From Parelaphostrongylus tenuis (lineage: Eukaryota > Nematoda > Chromadorea > Rhabditida > Metastrongylidae): 64,000 nt of DNA. Every line of letters starts with the position of its first letter. The stretch's first letter is position 1. Shown here one piece after another: positions 43,780 through 57,389 of the stretch. The stretch lies in assembly GCA_019055375.1 (NCBI GenBank), contig JAHQIW010000376.1, positions 1 through 64,000 on the forward strand. Direction: 5' to 3'. The notes beneath the pieces were generated by a model, which was not told where the DNA came from, did not search any database, and saw only the letters and a list, made by a program, of their open reading frames with translations. Position numbers and translations under genes: made by a program.

Positions 43780-46700
43780 TGTTATACAGCATCTGCTTTC
43801 TTTCTTCTAATCTATGCTCTTGTTGTCATTTGATAGCTTAGAAAATGTCGATCCTCATACCAAGCTTCATTTGTTGAAGGATTTTTATATTACATTCTCC
43901 TAACGGAAAAAAAAAATATAAGGCTTTGCTCCTGAACTACGCTGTTCCAGTTTCCACAACGGATTTTTTGGTTTATATAGAGAAATTTTTATTTTAATTA
44001 AACTTCCTTGCTACGAAACATCAGGCTCTCATTGGATGGGCTTCTATAAACGTATGTTTAGTAGAAAAAACACTTTGTTATCTTGAAAGTCTACACTTTT
44101 CACCACGAATTGAGTGAAAGCGGTCGTACTAATGTGAAAAATGCTCTTATTTCCGTCCTTTTACAAAGACAGCTTTTTCACCAGATTACTAGTAATCATT
44201 CAGTAGCTTGAGAAGTGAAGATTTTAGCAATAAGCTGGTTATTAAAGTACGAAGTGATAACTAAAAAAGAGGACATGTCTTGAGTGTGTAGTATGCTGTT
44301 ACGACTTCACGGCGAATTTTCGGGATTATATCGTGAATTTTGAGCATGAGAAACCTCGATTTCGATGAAATATTACGGTCAAAACTTCTATAGAGAGTTT
44401 TCTTGCGAAGAAAACCCCCGTGTATAGAAATTCTTCTGTATCTCAACGAGAAAGCCTCATTGTCTCGAAAAGGAACATATCTCCGGCAGTTATATATCAT
44501 ATTCAGTTTCTTTTATTTTCATTTACGTTTTTACAGTCATTCGAGAGCTTTGAGAAATATTGATTTTCGTACTGAATTTGCCCTGACGAAAAATCTTCCA
44601 TGATACGTTTTACTAACTAGAAGAATAATAACGTTTTCAATCGCAGTTCATTTTCCACTTCCACAGATTTATTCTTAATTTTCTGTAGGAAAATTTTGAT
44701 TTCAGACAAACTTTGCTGCTGTAGAGTTCGAAATTTTACTGGAGAAATTTCATGTTATTTTTGGTAGAAGGAGCGCTTGCCTGTTCGAGAAAGCTCTATT
44801 TTTTACTACGAATTGTGCGAAACTACACTTAGATTCAGTGAAATGTGCTCGTGTTCCCCTTCCTTAGGACCCAGAGAAGTATAAGACCATTAGTAATCAA
44901 TTAATAGCTTGAGAAATGGAGATTTTTGTACTAGACGTGGTTTATAGAAAACTTCTTATGCGCTGTAATACGAGAAAAGAGGACTGCGTTCTGCTTTTGG
45001 ATTAACAACTGTTCTCTGAAACTTAACACTGGCGTTTTGGTGACTTATACTAATTGAATTTTGATTCTTGAGCAAATTTATTGCTATGAAGGAATTGAAT
45101 TCACTGGAGAAAAGTATTTTTAGTATTGAGAATGCCCACGTGTTCCAAAATCCCCACTTTTCAATTCGAAAGGCTACATCGTAGAAAAAACCATACTTTA
45201 GATCTTCATTGTGCATTCTTATCGCTTATTTCATGAAACTCAACGAAAACACATTTTCCACAATGTGGAAGTCGTAGAAGGAGCATATGTGGATGGAGTT
45301 TCAGTGTACAGCCGGAGTAAGCATCGACAGTTCGCATTGATTATATTCAGGAGCACTTCTACAAAAAACTACACTCACACTGTACCCACTTACTTTTTAA
45401 AGGACTAATGATAGTCCTTCGATAGCTAAAAATTAGAGATTTCAGTAGGAGGCTTGGTTAATAAAGAGGTTTTATAGGTAGTAATATTAGAGCGAAAAAA
45501 TACACTTCTCCTACGGAATAGTCAGCTCACTGTTTGAACTACATAAGAGTTCTGCTGACAGTTATATAGCGAAATCTGGATGGTCTGAACACGTTCATTG
45601 TCACAATGTCACATATTACCAAAAAAATTTTCGTAAGCATTTTTAGTAGGGAATAGGCCAATATACCCTAGAAATCCTCGTTCAATAGGAAAACTACAAA
45701 AAATGATTTTACCTCCATCTCTTGCCCCCATATGTGTCACACATTTTGCAGGAACATGACCGTATATTCCAACTCATCATCCCTCCGACCGATCGCCATA
45801 GTTATCTGTTTGTTGATCATTTAGACAAATTGGCTTTATGCTCAGAGCTGTTCCGTGACACAAAGTATCCAACTCCTCTTTACATCTGGGAACTATAAGT
45901 AATTCGTAAAAATTTACGAGGCTATGTGTGAATAATTCTGCCAAAATCTGAAGAACGACTAACAGCTTCATGCTTTTGTTTGAATGTGTAGGCAAAGAGA
46001 ATCGAGACAAATCATGTGGTGGGGGGAACTTTGCTATTAGGGAAAACGATACCTACTGGAATCAGTTGGGAAACATGATGGTCTCTGTTTAACTATTAGA
46101 TTTCTAACCACCTCGACTGGTTACACTAGAGTTATTAGGAGAGGAAGGAGTTTGCCTGGATGCATAAAATCCTCTTGAGAGTAATCAACTAGAAGGAATA
46201 CGTAAAGAGCGCAAACGGTGCAAATGATCGGTACCATGATCACCAAGATAAAATGTTCTCGTAGCACAGAATAAACGTGCATAATGAAATGGCAGTTTCT
46301 ATAAGAAGATAGAACAGAGTCTTTCTGTAATTCGAAGAGTTTCCAATTTCCAGGAGTTTATTAGTAATCGGGAAATTACGCCGAGTTTTTGATGAAGTGG
46401 CATCGCATGCAGTGTGTAGCATCATCTTTGACACACAGCTGATCAATTTCTCATCTAGTCAATATCATGACTTTTGATTTTCATAAGATGAGATAGTTTC
46501 AAAACTGGAAGATTACGATCGCACTTTCAGAGTGAATAACTAATAAGTGATTGATTATCTGATTAATTTATTGTCATTCATATGCGGCAATCAATAAGAG
46601 CAGGAAGTCATTAACGTGAAAAATAAAAAACAATATGATTGGTTAATTAATGAATATGGATAAGATAGCATAAGAATGTTGAATAACAGCATGAAAATCA

Positions 46701-47150
46701 CAATTTCGTAAGTGCCTGGCTTCTCCTTTTCATGGGATTCCAGGAGGGTAATCAATGATGTTCCTACTACAGAAACTTTATCGAACTCTCTGTTATATTT
46801 CTTATGACTTGCAGTGAAGAAAATCCTTTCACTAACGCGAAGATAGAAATTTTTAGGAAACTGTCGTATTGCAAATGTAGCTCGCCACGGATCACGCATG
46901 CCGCGCCAGATTTCTACTTGGTTGCCAGGTGGGTAACCCTAAAGAACGACGTGTACCAGCTGAAGTACACGACTGTTTTGAAAGCTTTTCTCGCTGCATA
47001 AAAGCTTTCTCCTAGGCATTTGGTATGCATTCAAAAGCTTAGATCTGTGCAATTTCAATGAATTTTCAATTTTGAAAAAGAGTTTTTATTACTTCGCAGC
47101 GAAAATAAAATTATGTTTCACACTTATGTTCTTCATTTACTCGGCTCGGG
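43780..47150. other. Intergenic, no gene seen
   Basis: AT-rich DNA. It contains many diverged fragments of the dispersed motif (attcagtagcttgag near 44200, caattaatagcttgag near 44900). At about 46380, aagtggcatcgcatgcagtg is a copy of another dispersed motif. No frame is supported by a second copy or a recognised domain. Confidence 0.4.
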
Positions 47151-47159
47151 CATCGATGT

Positions 47160-49240
47160 GGCTCTTCACTAAAGTCTCATTAACCATTAGATAGATTAAC
47201 TTTCTAGAATTTTGATTACGGAATTGGTATAATTGGATTGGAATAACAAAACGCTGTAAGAGCAAAAAGAACGTTGCATTTCATGCCGAAAATGTTAATC
47301 CACCGCTTGGAAGTCATTGATTTTTCGGTAATTATAAGTGATTCATGTGTCAGAGGTATCTTTTCGTCACATCAAGAACAGAATATTACGAATGAATCTT
47401 TTAAATAGTTTCTGATATAAAAAGTGACTAATTCTCTCAAAATTTTCCATTTCCAGGGGTAGCACCGCGTCCTAATGAAAAATGAACAAACTTTCAACCT
47501 CCAATGTGCATTTGTATCGTAAGTCTTACGAGAAGGTAGCTTGAAAGCACTTCTACTACAACTTAACATTATTAATAGAGGTTTATGTGGAGGTATTTTT
47601 GATATGTAGCTCAAGTAAACGTAGGAAGAGCGCGCGTTTATCATTGGGTATGATACGGTTCTTCCCCTATCGACACCCGTATTAAAAAAAACGAATTTTT
47701 TGCACTTCCAGGCAGCCTAGTAGTTATTATCAGATTGAATCTCGAAAATTCGGAAGGTGTTTTATATTTTTTGAAAGGCCTTTATATTACGCTGTAACAG
47801 TGAAAAGAAATGCTATTCAACACTTAAGCATCTTTTGGTAAGCAAAGGTTTTCTAAAAAAAAATTCAGCATTTGTCGATAGCACAAATCTGGAAAATTCC
47901 ATTAGTACTTTTTTACCCAGTACATCTCTTTGTTGCGATGGAACACTAAAATTTAGATAACATCTCACATGCGCCACACATGCCTTCAACCAGTATGTCG
48001 CTATATTGCAATATTGGCATCAAGCTGTCGCCGTTCAATAGCCATCGGATAGTTCAAATTTCGAGGATTTCAATGGTGTGCTTGTTTTTTACAGAAATGT
48101 CTCCTCGAGAAGTTTAGCAATGAGAATACTACTGGGTTGCACATTTGTGTATTTTTGCTAAACACGACTTTCTCTCTGACTTTCAAACCGGTTTGTTAGC
48201 GCAAATCTCAATATCTTCAAGGGTCCGTTCAGTTTTTGAGGAAGACTTCCTAGTGCTTCGTTACCGCTAAAAGAATATTGGGTTTCAGCTTCACGTGTAA
48301 ATTACGCAGCGCGATCGATCCGGCGCCGAGTGTGAAACTCAATAATCTTTCAACTATAGCAACGCATTTGAACGTCCTTTTCAAAAACCAAGCTTGTCAT
48401 TGAAATCGCTGAGATATGTGCTATCGATTGGTTAGTGAAAGTCTGGATTAAACCCTCTGTTCCAAAAGATGTTTAAGTGTGAAAGAAATCTTACCTCACC
48501 ATCACAGCGCGGTATAAAAGCCATTTGAAAAATAAAGCCCACTCCACAGATTTGCCGATAATCAAACTGTCGAATGATTAGCGCCTCCTCAAGAAGGAAT
48601 AAAAAAAAATACTTTTTTACAAACATCAATGCGGATAAGGAAAAAGTACCGAAAATACTTCTCTGGAGACACATATTTCTGACCAAGAGTTTGCATAATG
48701 TGTTCCAAGCCTTTCATTCAAACACAACTGCTCATCTCGCTCAGAATTCCTCTACTATCCATAAGTACTCAATCTTCAACTTTGAATAATTGGAAATAAA
48801 CGAATGATTGTTTAAACGTAGTCAACGTGAGAGTTTACGATGAACAGGTATTGAATACGGTATGCATAATGATTTTTGATAAATTACTGCCCATTCTCTG
48901 ACTTTTTAGCCACTATTACGTGTATTAGGTTTGTATAGTACTAGAGAAGAGCAAAACTAGAGATTTCTCTTGTGATTCCCTTTGTACAATGCAATACAAC
49001 TGATTGAATACCAAACTCAGTATGACTGCGTTCTAAATCAGCGTTTTTTTCTCAACAAAAGACATATATAACCAAACCAAAAGCATATGAACGAGTAGAG
49101 CAAATTCTATTCTAACAAAGTGATGCATGATTTCTGGAAACCTTTGCAAAAGGAAGAAAAAACCTTCATCAAACAACGAAAATTGCGCAGTTCGCTCTAC
49201 GCACATCGATTGCTATAGCCATTCGTTAGGGGTTAAATAA
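47160..49240. repeat. Segmental duplication, copy B (partner 12400-15360)
   Basis: Aligns with 12400-15360 in the same orientation, with an empty site at about 48990 where copy A carries the SINE at 14783-15087. No gene was identified in it. Confidence 0.75.
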
Positions 49241-49554
49241 TTTGGAGCCAGTTTCTTTATTTGTAATGGGTATCACGTGTCCTGCACTATAGAAGTGCTA
49301 TAAAAAAGACCTCCTGGAAAGCTTGGAAAATGTTGACAGATTATATATTCCTATATAACTAACAGACAAACAACAGCGACCATTTGGACAATATGGCCAT
49401 GGGACGAGGCGGACAAAAGAGCACGTTATTTCTGCATGGAAGCCCGTGAAGATCGGACTGGCAGCCTGCCAAGGTGGTGTGGCACAACAGACAACAACAG
49501 TCACATTGCTCCTCACTCGTTCGCACTGAGATACCCTTCGCTGCTATACTACGT

Positions 49555-51790
49555 AATTGCTCTGAGGAATCTAACGGGTGACGGCTCTCGTCCATGAGTT
49601 GTCGTTGGAGCGCATTGCGTGTCCGGACCACCTGATTTTTGATAGCCTGGCTTGTAGAACGTCTTCTCAGACTTTCGATCGATGACGTAAGTCAGAAATT
49701 TGTCCAGTGATTTTTTAATCCTGTTAACAATGACTCGAGTGAAGAGTTTATAGATGATGGGCAGCAAGCAGATTGGGCGATAATTGCCTATGTTGTGAAG
49801 GTTTCCCTCTTCGGACAAGGACAAGGTCTTATTGGTTTCCATTGACAGAGACAATTGCAATCTGACAGGTAGCGAGTGAAGATCCAAGCCAAGATGTTGA
49901 TGAGAACTGGCAGTCGGTTCTTCAGGTGTTCTGGCCTTATCCTGCATAAAGCGGATGTTCTTTCTTCATCCTTCACCAACGATAAGGCTTGTCGCTTTTC
50001 GTAAGGGAGAACCCTTGGAACGACAAATCCGCCTTCTTTCAATTTATATGACTCTAAGGGGGGACATGGTTATTGAAGAAATCTGAGTAGCAAGCGCGGA
50101 TGACTTTTTCATTGCTCTTCTGGAAGCTGTAAGTGTCCCATCTGGGAGTTAGAGTGCAATCATCTTGGTCATATAATTGGCGGAGCTTCGGTGGGCTTCG
50201 CGAACACTCTTCTCAGCTTCTGCAGCTTTGCAGCTTTTGCTGTTCAACTCTCTTCAAAATCTATCTTTTTTAATCGCTTCTATGCAGCTCTTTGTAAGTT
50301 CGGACCTGAAGGGTTCGGTTGCCTGTAGCTCACGCGATTCGATGTGAACGTACCACTTCGGGTGTTTGCGGAGACAAGAGTCTCCTCATGCTTTTAGGAC
50401 TCTCGGCTGTTATATACGCTAACATGAATATGTTTAATGAGCGGTCGTACTCTTCGTCGATGTTATCGACAACTATGTCCTACCAAGAAACGACTCATGA
50501 CTCATATACATTCCAGTTTATAGCAATTCTGGGGTTTCGTGTTCAAATTTAGCGGCTTTCCCTCCTTTTCGCGAAAAACGGAACGCTGCGTGAAGGAGAC
50601 GATGGCCTGTTCTCGTGTAGAACTTGGGAGCAACAGCGATATCGGTCAGGTAAACCTTCGATTTACTAAGATGTATTTTCAGTATAATGTATTTACTAAG
50701 ATGTATGTCTCTTTCGTTATAGTACATTCCATTGGAAGACTACCACGTCCACCGTTGAGAAAGAGGCTCTTGGATTTGTGAGTTACCATGGATGGTTTAA
50801 GAAGTCGTGATAAACTCAGATAACCTCTCACTCTGTTCATTCCATTCTGGTCCTTGGGTCTCATAGTAGCGTTCTTCAGACGCTCTTCTAGGTTCAATTT
50901 CGCGTTAAAATCTCTAACAATGACCTTGAAGGATGTGTGGTCTTCTCTGAAGAATTTTTGAGGTCACATAGAAAGCTTCGCTTCGTCTTTGTCATATCGT
51001 GATGTTGGTACGTAAGCAACGAAGATGGCAAGCCGACATTGATCCACGTCGTTTCAGCGCCAACCTCCCGATCCGAGTTGTTAGTTGATCAAATGAATCT
51101 ATGTTTACGGTCAAATTCGATTTGACGAGAACGCCAACGCCGCCGACACCTTTGCCATCGCAAGTTGCAACAAACAGTTCTTCTCCGCTGTCATAAACAG
51201 CGTGAAGAGGATGGCGTCTTGTCGTCTAAGTCAGGCCAATGACGTCGAATCTTATCCTTCTTGTTCGAATCAATAGATCTCCTACAGCGGATTCGTGAGC
51301 AAGTGTTCGTGCGTTATCGGTATAGAGTGTCACCTTAGTTCGTTCTAATTTTTGCAGCCTGGCATAGCTCTGAGAAGTTAGTAGTCTCTCCACACTCGCC
51401 CTACCCGAAATTGCTGCACCGCGGGCTCTTTCGAGATCAGGGTAATAAGGCTGCTGTTTTCAGCATTTTGACACTCAAAGTATAACTTGCGAGGCTCGAA
51501 ACTTGGGGGCTGGGTATTTACGAGTATCTTGCCAGTCACTCCCGGAAGAGCGGGAGGAGCTAATTTGTTAAAAGGACTCTTAACCGCCTCCCATGTACTT
51601 CCCAGCTGCTTGTTTTGGCTGACTTGACTCGCAGTAAAAGAGTTAATAGAGTTCTTCCAAATGAACTCTGCATAAGCAGGGAGATGATTCCCTGATTCCA
51701 CCTGCGTCGCTAGGAAGCACACGGTAGCTTTTGGTTCGTGTTTAGTTCAGCAAATCACCACCTGGGGACGCTCCACGTGCCCTCGCAATA
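49555..51790 (-). mobile_element. RTE retroposon, decayed and internally deleted copy
   Basis: The 5' leader (about 51300-51790), endonuclease (50500-51300) and the start of the reverse transcriptase (49710-50500) all match the copy at 1-2990, with many frameshifts and stops. At about 49700 the sequence jumps from the region encoding NRI.KSLD directly to a C-terminal block with SKIRWSGHAMRSNDNSWTRA, so the catalytic palm with FADD is missing. It cannot make an active enzyme. Confidence 0.9.
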
Positions 51791-52119
51791 AGTTTATTCT
51801 TATCTTATTGAAGTCATGACAGCTCGACGAGGTTCAGGAAATAATCTAGGGAGCATAGTGGACTAGAAGGAAGAAGTGAGCACGTGCAACGACAAAGATT
51901 GCAGCAGTGAATAATGCTTATAGTTGATATCGATCGAAAAATTAGCGAGCGAAGTCGTTTAAGTGGCATTGTGTAACAATCGTTTTGTTAAACGGGCCTT
52001 CTTTTTCGCTTGATTTTGTCATATTTTTTGAGTTGCATCCATTGGCCTCAGAGGAAAGGGTTGTCCATACCCAGGGCGTACTCTCCTCCACCTTTTTTCT
52101 TACTCTCAGTTTTTTTTAT

Positions 52120-52345
52120 GATCTCGATCAGCTACTGTAGCGGCGGCGTCTCGTATCGTGGGAATCATGGCGCTCGTGAGGACGCGGGCGTAGACAGCAC
52201 GACATCCTTGCATAGAGACGCAGATGCCGCTCTGCGAGTACCGCGCAAGGGACAACGCGACGCAGCCTGCCAACAACGCCGGTCTTCAAAGGGTTATCCA
52301 TGACCACAGTTGAAATCGGAGCGCTCAGCGAGATTTGCAGCCGGA
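52120..52345. other. GC-rich island without recognisable gene
   Basis: A short stretch, sharply richer in GC than the surroundings (cggcggcgtctcgtatcgtg and following). No frame shows a known domain. It may be the edge of an unrecognised repeat. Confidence 0.35.
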
Positions 52346-52799
52346 GCACAGTTTTTCTTATTCAATCAGGACTTTTCTCCGCTTTGGATGTTTTTTAGAT
52401 TTTCTGTAATATTTTGGTGCTTTATTTCTTCCTCTACACGTTCTTGCGATTTTCGTGCAACAAATTCTCACTTGCAAATATAAAGCTCTACTTTACTATG
52501 CACTACAATTACATTGCTGTTGGCATCTTGTCAATTTGATAAATTCTACAAAGGATTTATGGCCTAAATATGTTGGTTTTCATATATTTCATCAAATATG
52601 GTGCTCACAGCTTATCATAGTTTGATAAGGACTTTAGGGATAAGAATCGTGGGATATGCGGGCGCCTGTTTCGTCATATTGGGGCTCATCAGTGGCACCC
52701 CTTTCCCCTCACTTCTCGCTTCAGCCAGTACCCTGAGGCTGAATAATCCTCTTCAAAGAAATCGACGCCGAGTAATAAATTATTCAAAGTCAGATGATG

Positions 52800-54500
52800 G
52801 AATGAAACAGACGCTGTACAGCACTAGACCTAACGGCTGAAAACATGTTATATCCTTACCAGATACCACTTTGAGCGAGTCTATAAAAAAGCGATCGAAA
52901 ATAGAGGTACTTATACTAGTGTTGAAAAAAGAGAAAGCAATAAATTGTTTGTCAAAATAATATAGCACAGTTTGCGATGCCAGGTCATCGATAACAAGTG
53001 GAAAACACCCTTTCGGCACCAAGCCTTTTTCCGTGGGGAAGACTTTTTACCCAAACTTTATATAATCATTCGATAGCTCAATTCCCGCAATTGTGATAAT
53101 TCTAACAGCTTACAAAAGAGATTTTTTAGTGCGCTGCGGCACCAAAAAGAAAATCCTGTTTCACACTTGGTTTTCGTTGTTTCAATGGATAGGGTCTGTG
53201 GGGAGCTTTCCATTCAAAGTCTGGTAGCCGTTTCATATTGTAAAACTGATATAATCAAATCTAACTTTCTGTTCCTAAAGTTCTTTATAGATTGCTGTAA
53301 TAGAAAAAAGAAAACTACATTTGACTCTCAGAATTTCCTTTGCACATAAAAGATACATGCACCAGAAGAATTTGAACTTCGAAAGGCATTCGCTTTGAAT
53401 CAGATTAACAAAATAAATCTTAAAGTTTTCGTGGAGCAAAAAAATCTGAATAAACAACGAAAATAGCGTTGTGTGTAATGGCGCTGCAATTGTCGATTTC
53501 AACTGCCGTCGCGAAACAACGCGCAAATTTGATTATTTATTTAAAACATTTCTCCTTTAGAAAAATTGTTTGAGTTTAACGTAGTTGTAGAAAGACTTTG
53601 TTTTATCCTTTTCAGATATTGGATTCTTATTATTATTCTATTTATCAAATATTCACGCTTCGAATTTCAATCTAATGGCCACTTGCGAGTGTTAAGCATA
53701 ATATTTTTTTCGCTCTCACAGCGCTTTCAGACATTCCAAAGTTTGAATTGATATTCGATATGACGGAAAAGTTTTTGATAAACTGTCGCTTGAATATGAT
53801 CGAATATTTACAAGAAGCCAAACAGAGATGCCGATCTTGCAAATAATAGACGCTGAAAGCAACACGTCATTTTTTACCGTTGCTACAGTTCAACTAAAAG
53901 GGCTTTGTAGAAACCATGTCAAGTAGTGAAACTACGATTTATTGAACTATGGGGAATTCATTGAAAATATAGTACAGACACTCTATCTGGCCAGCAGGCC
54001 AAGTAAGCACGAGTGCAAGACCACCACACTTCTTAGAGGCCAATCGCAATTTTCTCTTCGTTGCTAAGCGCGCCTGGAAAGGCTTCACAAAAATCAAGCT
54101 TGGCGTTAAAAATTTAAACTGTAAGTCTTCCGGCTGAAGAATGGTCATTAATACTGATAAAACCCTGTGCCTCATGAGAAAACCATATTAACCTAGTGCA
54201 ACACGTTAATGCACTTGATGCCTAAAAGAAAATGTAAAATGTAAGCTTTTTTCGTTGTCACAATGGCGGAATTTTGTTGAAAAGTTAAGTTTACATCTAG
54301 AGTTGCTGCACCTCACAAGCTATCGAATGGTTACGAGGACTTTAGCAAAAAAAACTTTTCCTTGGTGAAAAAGCCAAGCAAACACGACTGCCAAATACAA
54401 TGTAGAGTCAAAAAAACATAATTTTTCCTCAGTGCTGCGGCTCACTAGTGAAATAATCCCAAAAATTAAGCATAGTATTCATAGTATTAGAACCACTTTT
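52800..54500. other. Intergenic, no gene seen; repeat shared with 7075-7150
   Basis: At 52840-52900 the block aacatgttatatcctta and its flanks resemble 7085-7150. At 53070-53160 there is a good copy of the dispersed motif (catt cgatagctcaa followed by tttagtgcgctgcggcacc). No coding sequence is supported. Confidence 0.45.
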
Positions 54501-54544
54501 CCAGCCATCAAATGAATACTAGAAGTCTAGCAAAAATCTCTCCT

Positions 54545-55140
54545 CGACGAGGAACCTACGAAAAGGCCTGTGTACCAAGCAGGGTATACGCGGCCACCAG
54601 AAGGGTTAGATCGCTTTCAATACTCTCAACATCAAAGAAAGTTAGCTAGGCTAACAATAAAAAGGTGCCCAAGAAGTGGTTTCGAAAGTGCAGTGACAGT
54701 TATCGAGTTTCCACCTAATACACTAGGCCGTCACCTAGCCCGCAACCGCCTCTACGATCGTCTGTGCAACTCAGAAAATTGTATAATCTGCTCTAAGGGA
54801 AAAGAGCAGGAGTGTATGAGTTCGGGCACAACATGTTTAAATCAACTAGGATATGCGAGAATGCATACATTGCCGTTGCAAGTAGGTCACTTTGTGCCCG
54901 CTCAGAAGGATAATTACATGACAAATTGATCATTCGACAAAGTACTCCTCTAAGTACGCATAGGACACAAAGAGGCAACAGTGATAATTCTGAAGCGACT
55001 GCCGCGATTCGCCGCACGAGTCAAAAACATTGACGCCCAATGTTCTTGAAGAGTTTTGATAATCCGTTAAGAATCCAAAAACAAACCAAAAGGACGATTG
55101 CATCTCTAAAACGCGAGACATCGCGCTTATGTGCGTTTGA
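54545..55140 (+). pseudogene. Penelope-like element C-terminal fragment (GIY-YIG endonuclease region)
   Basis: One frame gives EFPPNTLGRHLARNRLYDRL, then CNSENCIICSKGKEQECMSS, the zinc-ribbon-like linker that precedes the GIY-YIG domain in Penelope-like elements. After about 54845 the frame shifts: the next frame reads AYIAVASRSLCAR, in the place of the YIG segment, then RQSTPLSTHRTQRGN. Stops follow. The reverse transcriptase core is not present upstream. The intact protein would combine reverse transcription with nicking of target DNA. The fragment shows that Penelope-like elements have been active in this genome, as do the hammerhead repeats. Confidence 0.8.
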
Positions 55141-55299
55141 TCTTCTCACTTAGCTTATGAAGCGGCCGAAACATCAATTTTTCTACGAAACGTGCGGGTA
55201 GTCTGGTACAGCGTAAGACCAGGCTGTGAAGGAAAAAAAGTCGCCGAAACGTCGACCAACAAACTGTACTGTATTTCTGCTAATTTTATTTCATTTAAA

Positions 55300-57380
55300 T
55301 ACCTCGTGTCTGCTAATCAACATGTCTTTGAGATCTACATATCAATTTCATTGTATCAACATGTGGTTGTAAGTGAAACTCATAAAGCTATTTGACGCAG
55401 CAATAATAGTAATAGCCACAATAGTAATATCCACACAAAGCAACAATAATATTAGCTACTTTGTTGATTTCGTAATGTTAATTTGTTGGAATACCAATGA
55501 TATGAATAGTACGTATCCAGTGCTTGTGAATGCGCACTGATAAAGTAATAGATATACAGTGCTGCATTACATTTTCCATTTTTTCGAGGGGAATTCTTAG
55601 AAGTTTGCTATTGAAGATTTCGTGTTTGCGGCTAAGTATAGGAAGCTTCAAATACTACTGCCCAGTTTTCTAATATTTATCGTTAACAGTGATATCTACA
55701 GCTAACAAGCGAATAGTTTTATCAAATTTTTCAATTGATACGAAGGGTTTTGATGGTTGCTTGTAATGAAAGGATATTAAAGCCATAACGCAGGTAACGT
55801 GATTTCATTCATAATTTGCAAAACTTCGTTAAATGCTGCCAGCATATGACTGCATAGGGGCGAGTACTGCGAGCTCATACACGTAAACTTAATATAAAAA
55901 CGTAATAGTGTATGTAAAAAATCATGGGGATACATAAGATAAGAAAAGCAGGAATTCTTTTCCTCCTCGGAGACAACCAAATTATATGACTGGAGTCGAT
56001 ACCACCTTTCAAACTGCCGAAAATTGTGGCGGATATGTATTCTCTAGAAGTTTCTTTAAAGTGTCCCTTCAAAAATAATATCTCAACAACCCAAGAATTA
56101 GGCATATCAAACGTAAGCCAGTGTGATCAGGAGCCTTCACAAATCTGTTCACTCTTTCAGGATCACGTGTACCACTCGTGGTACAGACGCGTTTTCGTGG
56201 TTTTCTCGTTGGGCACAAAATTTCCATTAGACTTTCAGTAGTCATTCATTAGCTGAGAGAATTTCGGTTCTGATGGAGTGCGCGGCTTTTGAAATCGCTT
56301 TTCTGTGTGCTGTACCAACTAAGAAAAGATTGCGTTTTTATCCTCGTGGGCACAGTGTGATTTGTACTCGGGTTGCATGGTCTTTTCTCCGAAAGAAGGT
56401 TTTTCAGCAAAGCTTTATTAATTATTCATAGCTTAAACAATGGCAATTCTAAATATAAACTTAGTTTTCAAATTGAGTGGCAAATCTATGTTCCTGAAGC
56501 GCTGTAAAATCAATGACAAAAATTGCTTTTCGCCCTCGGAATGCTTTGAGTTCCTCGTTATCGTCTATACCTGGAATTGCAATAGATTCTCCATAATCAT
56601 TTGATTTTTCAAAAGGTGTTGATTTTGTATATCAATTTGCTTTTTTTAGTCGATTTTTTAGTGGGCTGTAGCAAAGGGATTCAAGATCACGTTCTAAGCT
56701 TTGAGTGAACAGCCTGTCGCTTGAACTTCACAGTGAGTGCTGTGGTGATTGTATAGTAAAATTCGTACCCCAGAGACGATTTATGATCAGAAAGAATGAT
56801 GTCATATTGAAGGCCTTCTATAAAAGTCCTACTTAGTGAGAAAGAAATTCCAATGCGCTAAAAATTCCCACTTTCAATACCGAGGTGACACCAAGGGGAA
56901 TACAGCTCATCTTCATTTCTTACTTCTTATTCTTTGACGATATGCAACAGTGTAAAGCTGGAACGATTTTTTTCTATTAACGACTGTTTAAGAAGCTTAT
57001 ATGGTGTTACTTTAGCACACAGCGGAATATACTAACATGAAGCCCACAATCATCAATTTCTAATGTACTTCTTTGGAAAAATTGCAAATTCCTAACCCAA
57101 ATTTTTCAATGCTTTCACAGATGTTGTTGATCTTTTGTTTGAAATATTTATTCAGCAAACAATAAATTATACAACAAACATCGATCATTAGCAGTTCACC
57201 GTAAATATCAGTATAGGTCAACATTCTCTCGCATTGCATAGAATTTTGCTTGTTACATTCAACAAAATATGCGTTTTATAACGATAAACATCAAATCCCA
57301 AAATAATCAGTTCTCGGTTCATAAACGTCTTCAGTATTACACGACATGATTTTTGACCTAAATTAAACAATTTATCGAAC
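55300..57380. other. Intergenic, no gene seen
   Basis: AT-rich sequence with short diverged pieces of the dispersed motif (gtgggctgtagcaaag near 56660; tgtgctgtaccaactaag near 56310). 56090-56290 resembles 6450-6660. Nothing else is supported. Confidence 0.4.
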
Positions 57381-57389
57381 GCCAAAATG

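Noticed and set aside
45777..46010. 77-codon minus-strand frame with four cysteines
   Set aside because: No splice-consistent continuation, domain or paralogue was found.
52010..52349. Open frames on both strands in the GC-rich patch
   Set aside because: High GC alone lengthens chance frames; no domain or second copy supports them.
55170..55260. gccgaaacgtcgacc, resembling the GAAA core with a short helix III
   Set aside because: No ctgatga core lies upstream and no helix II can be drawn.
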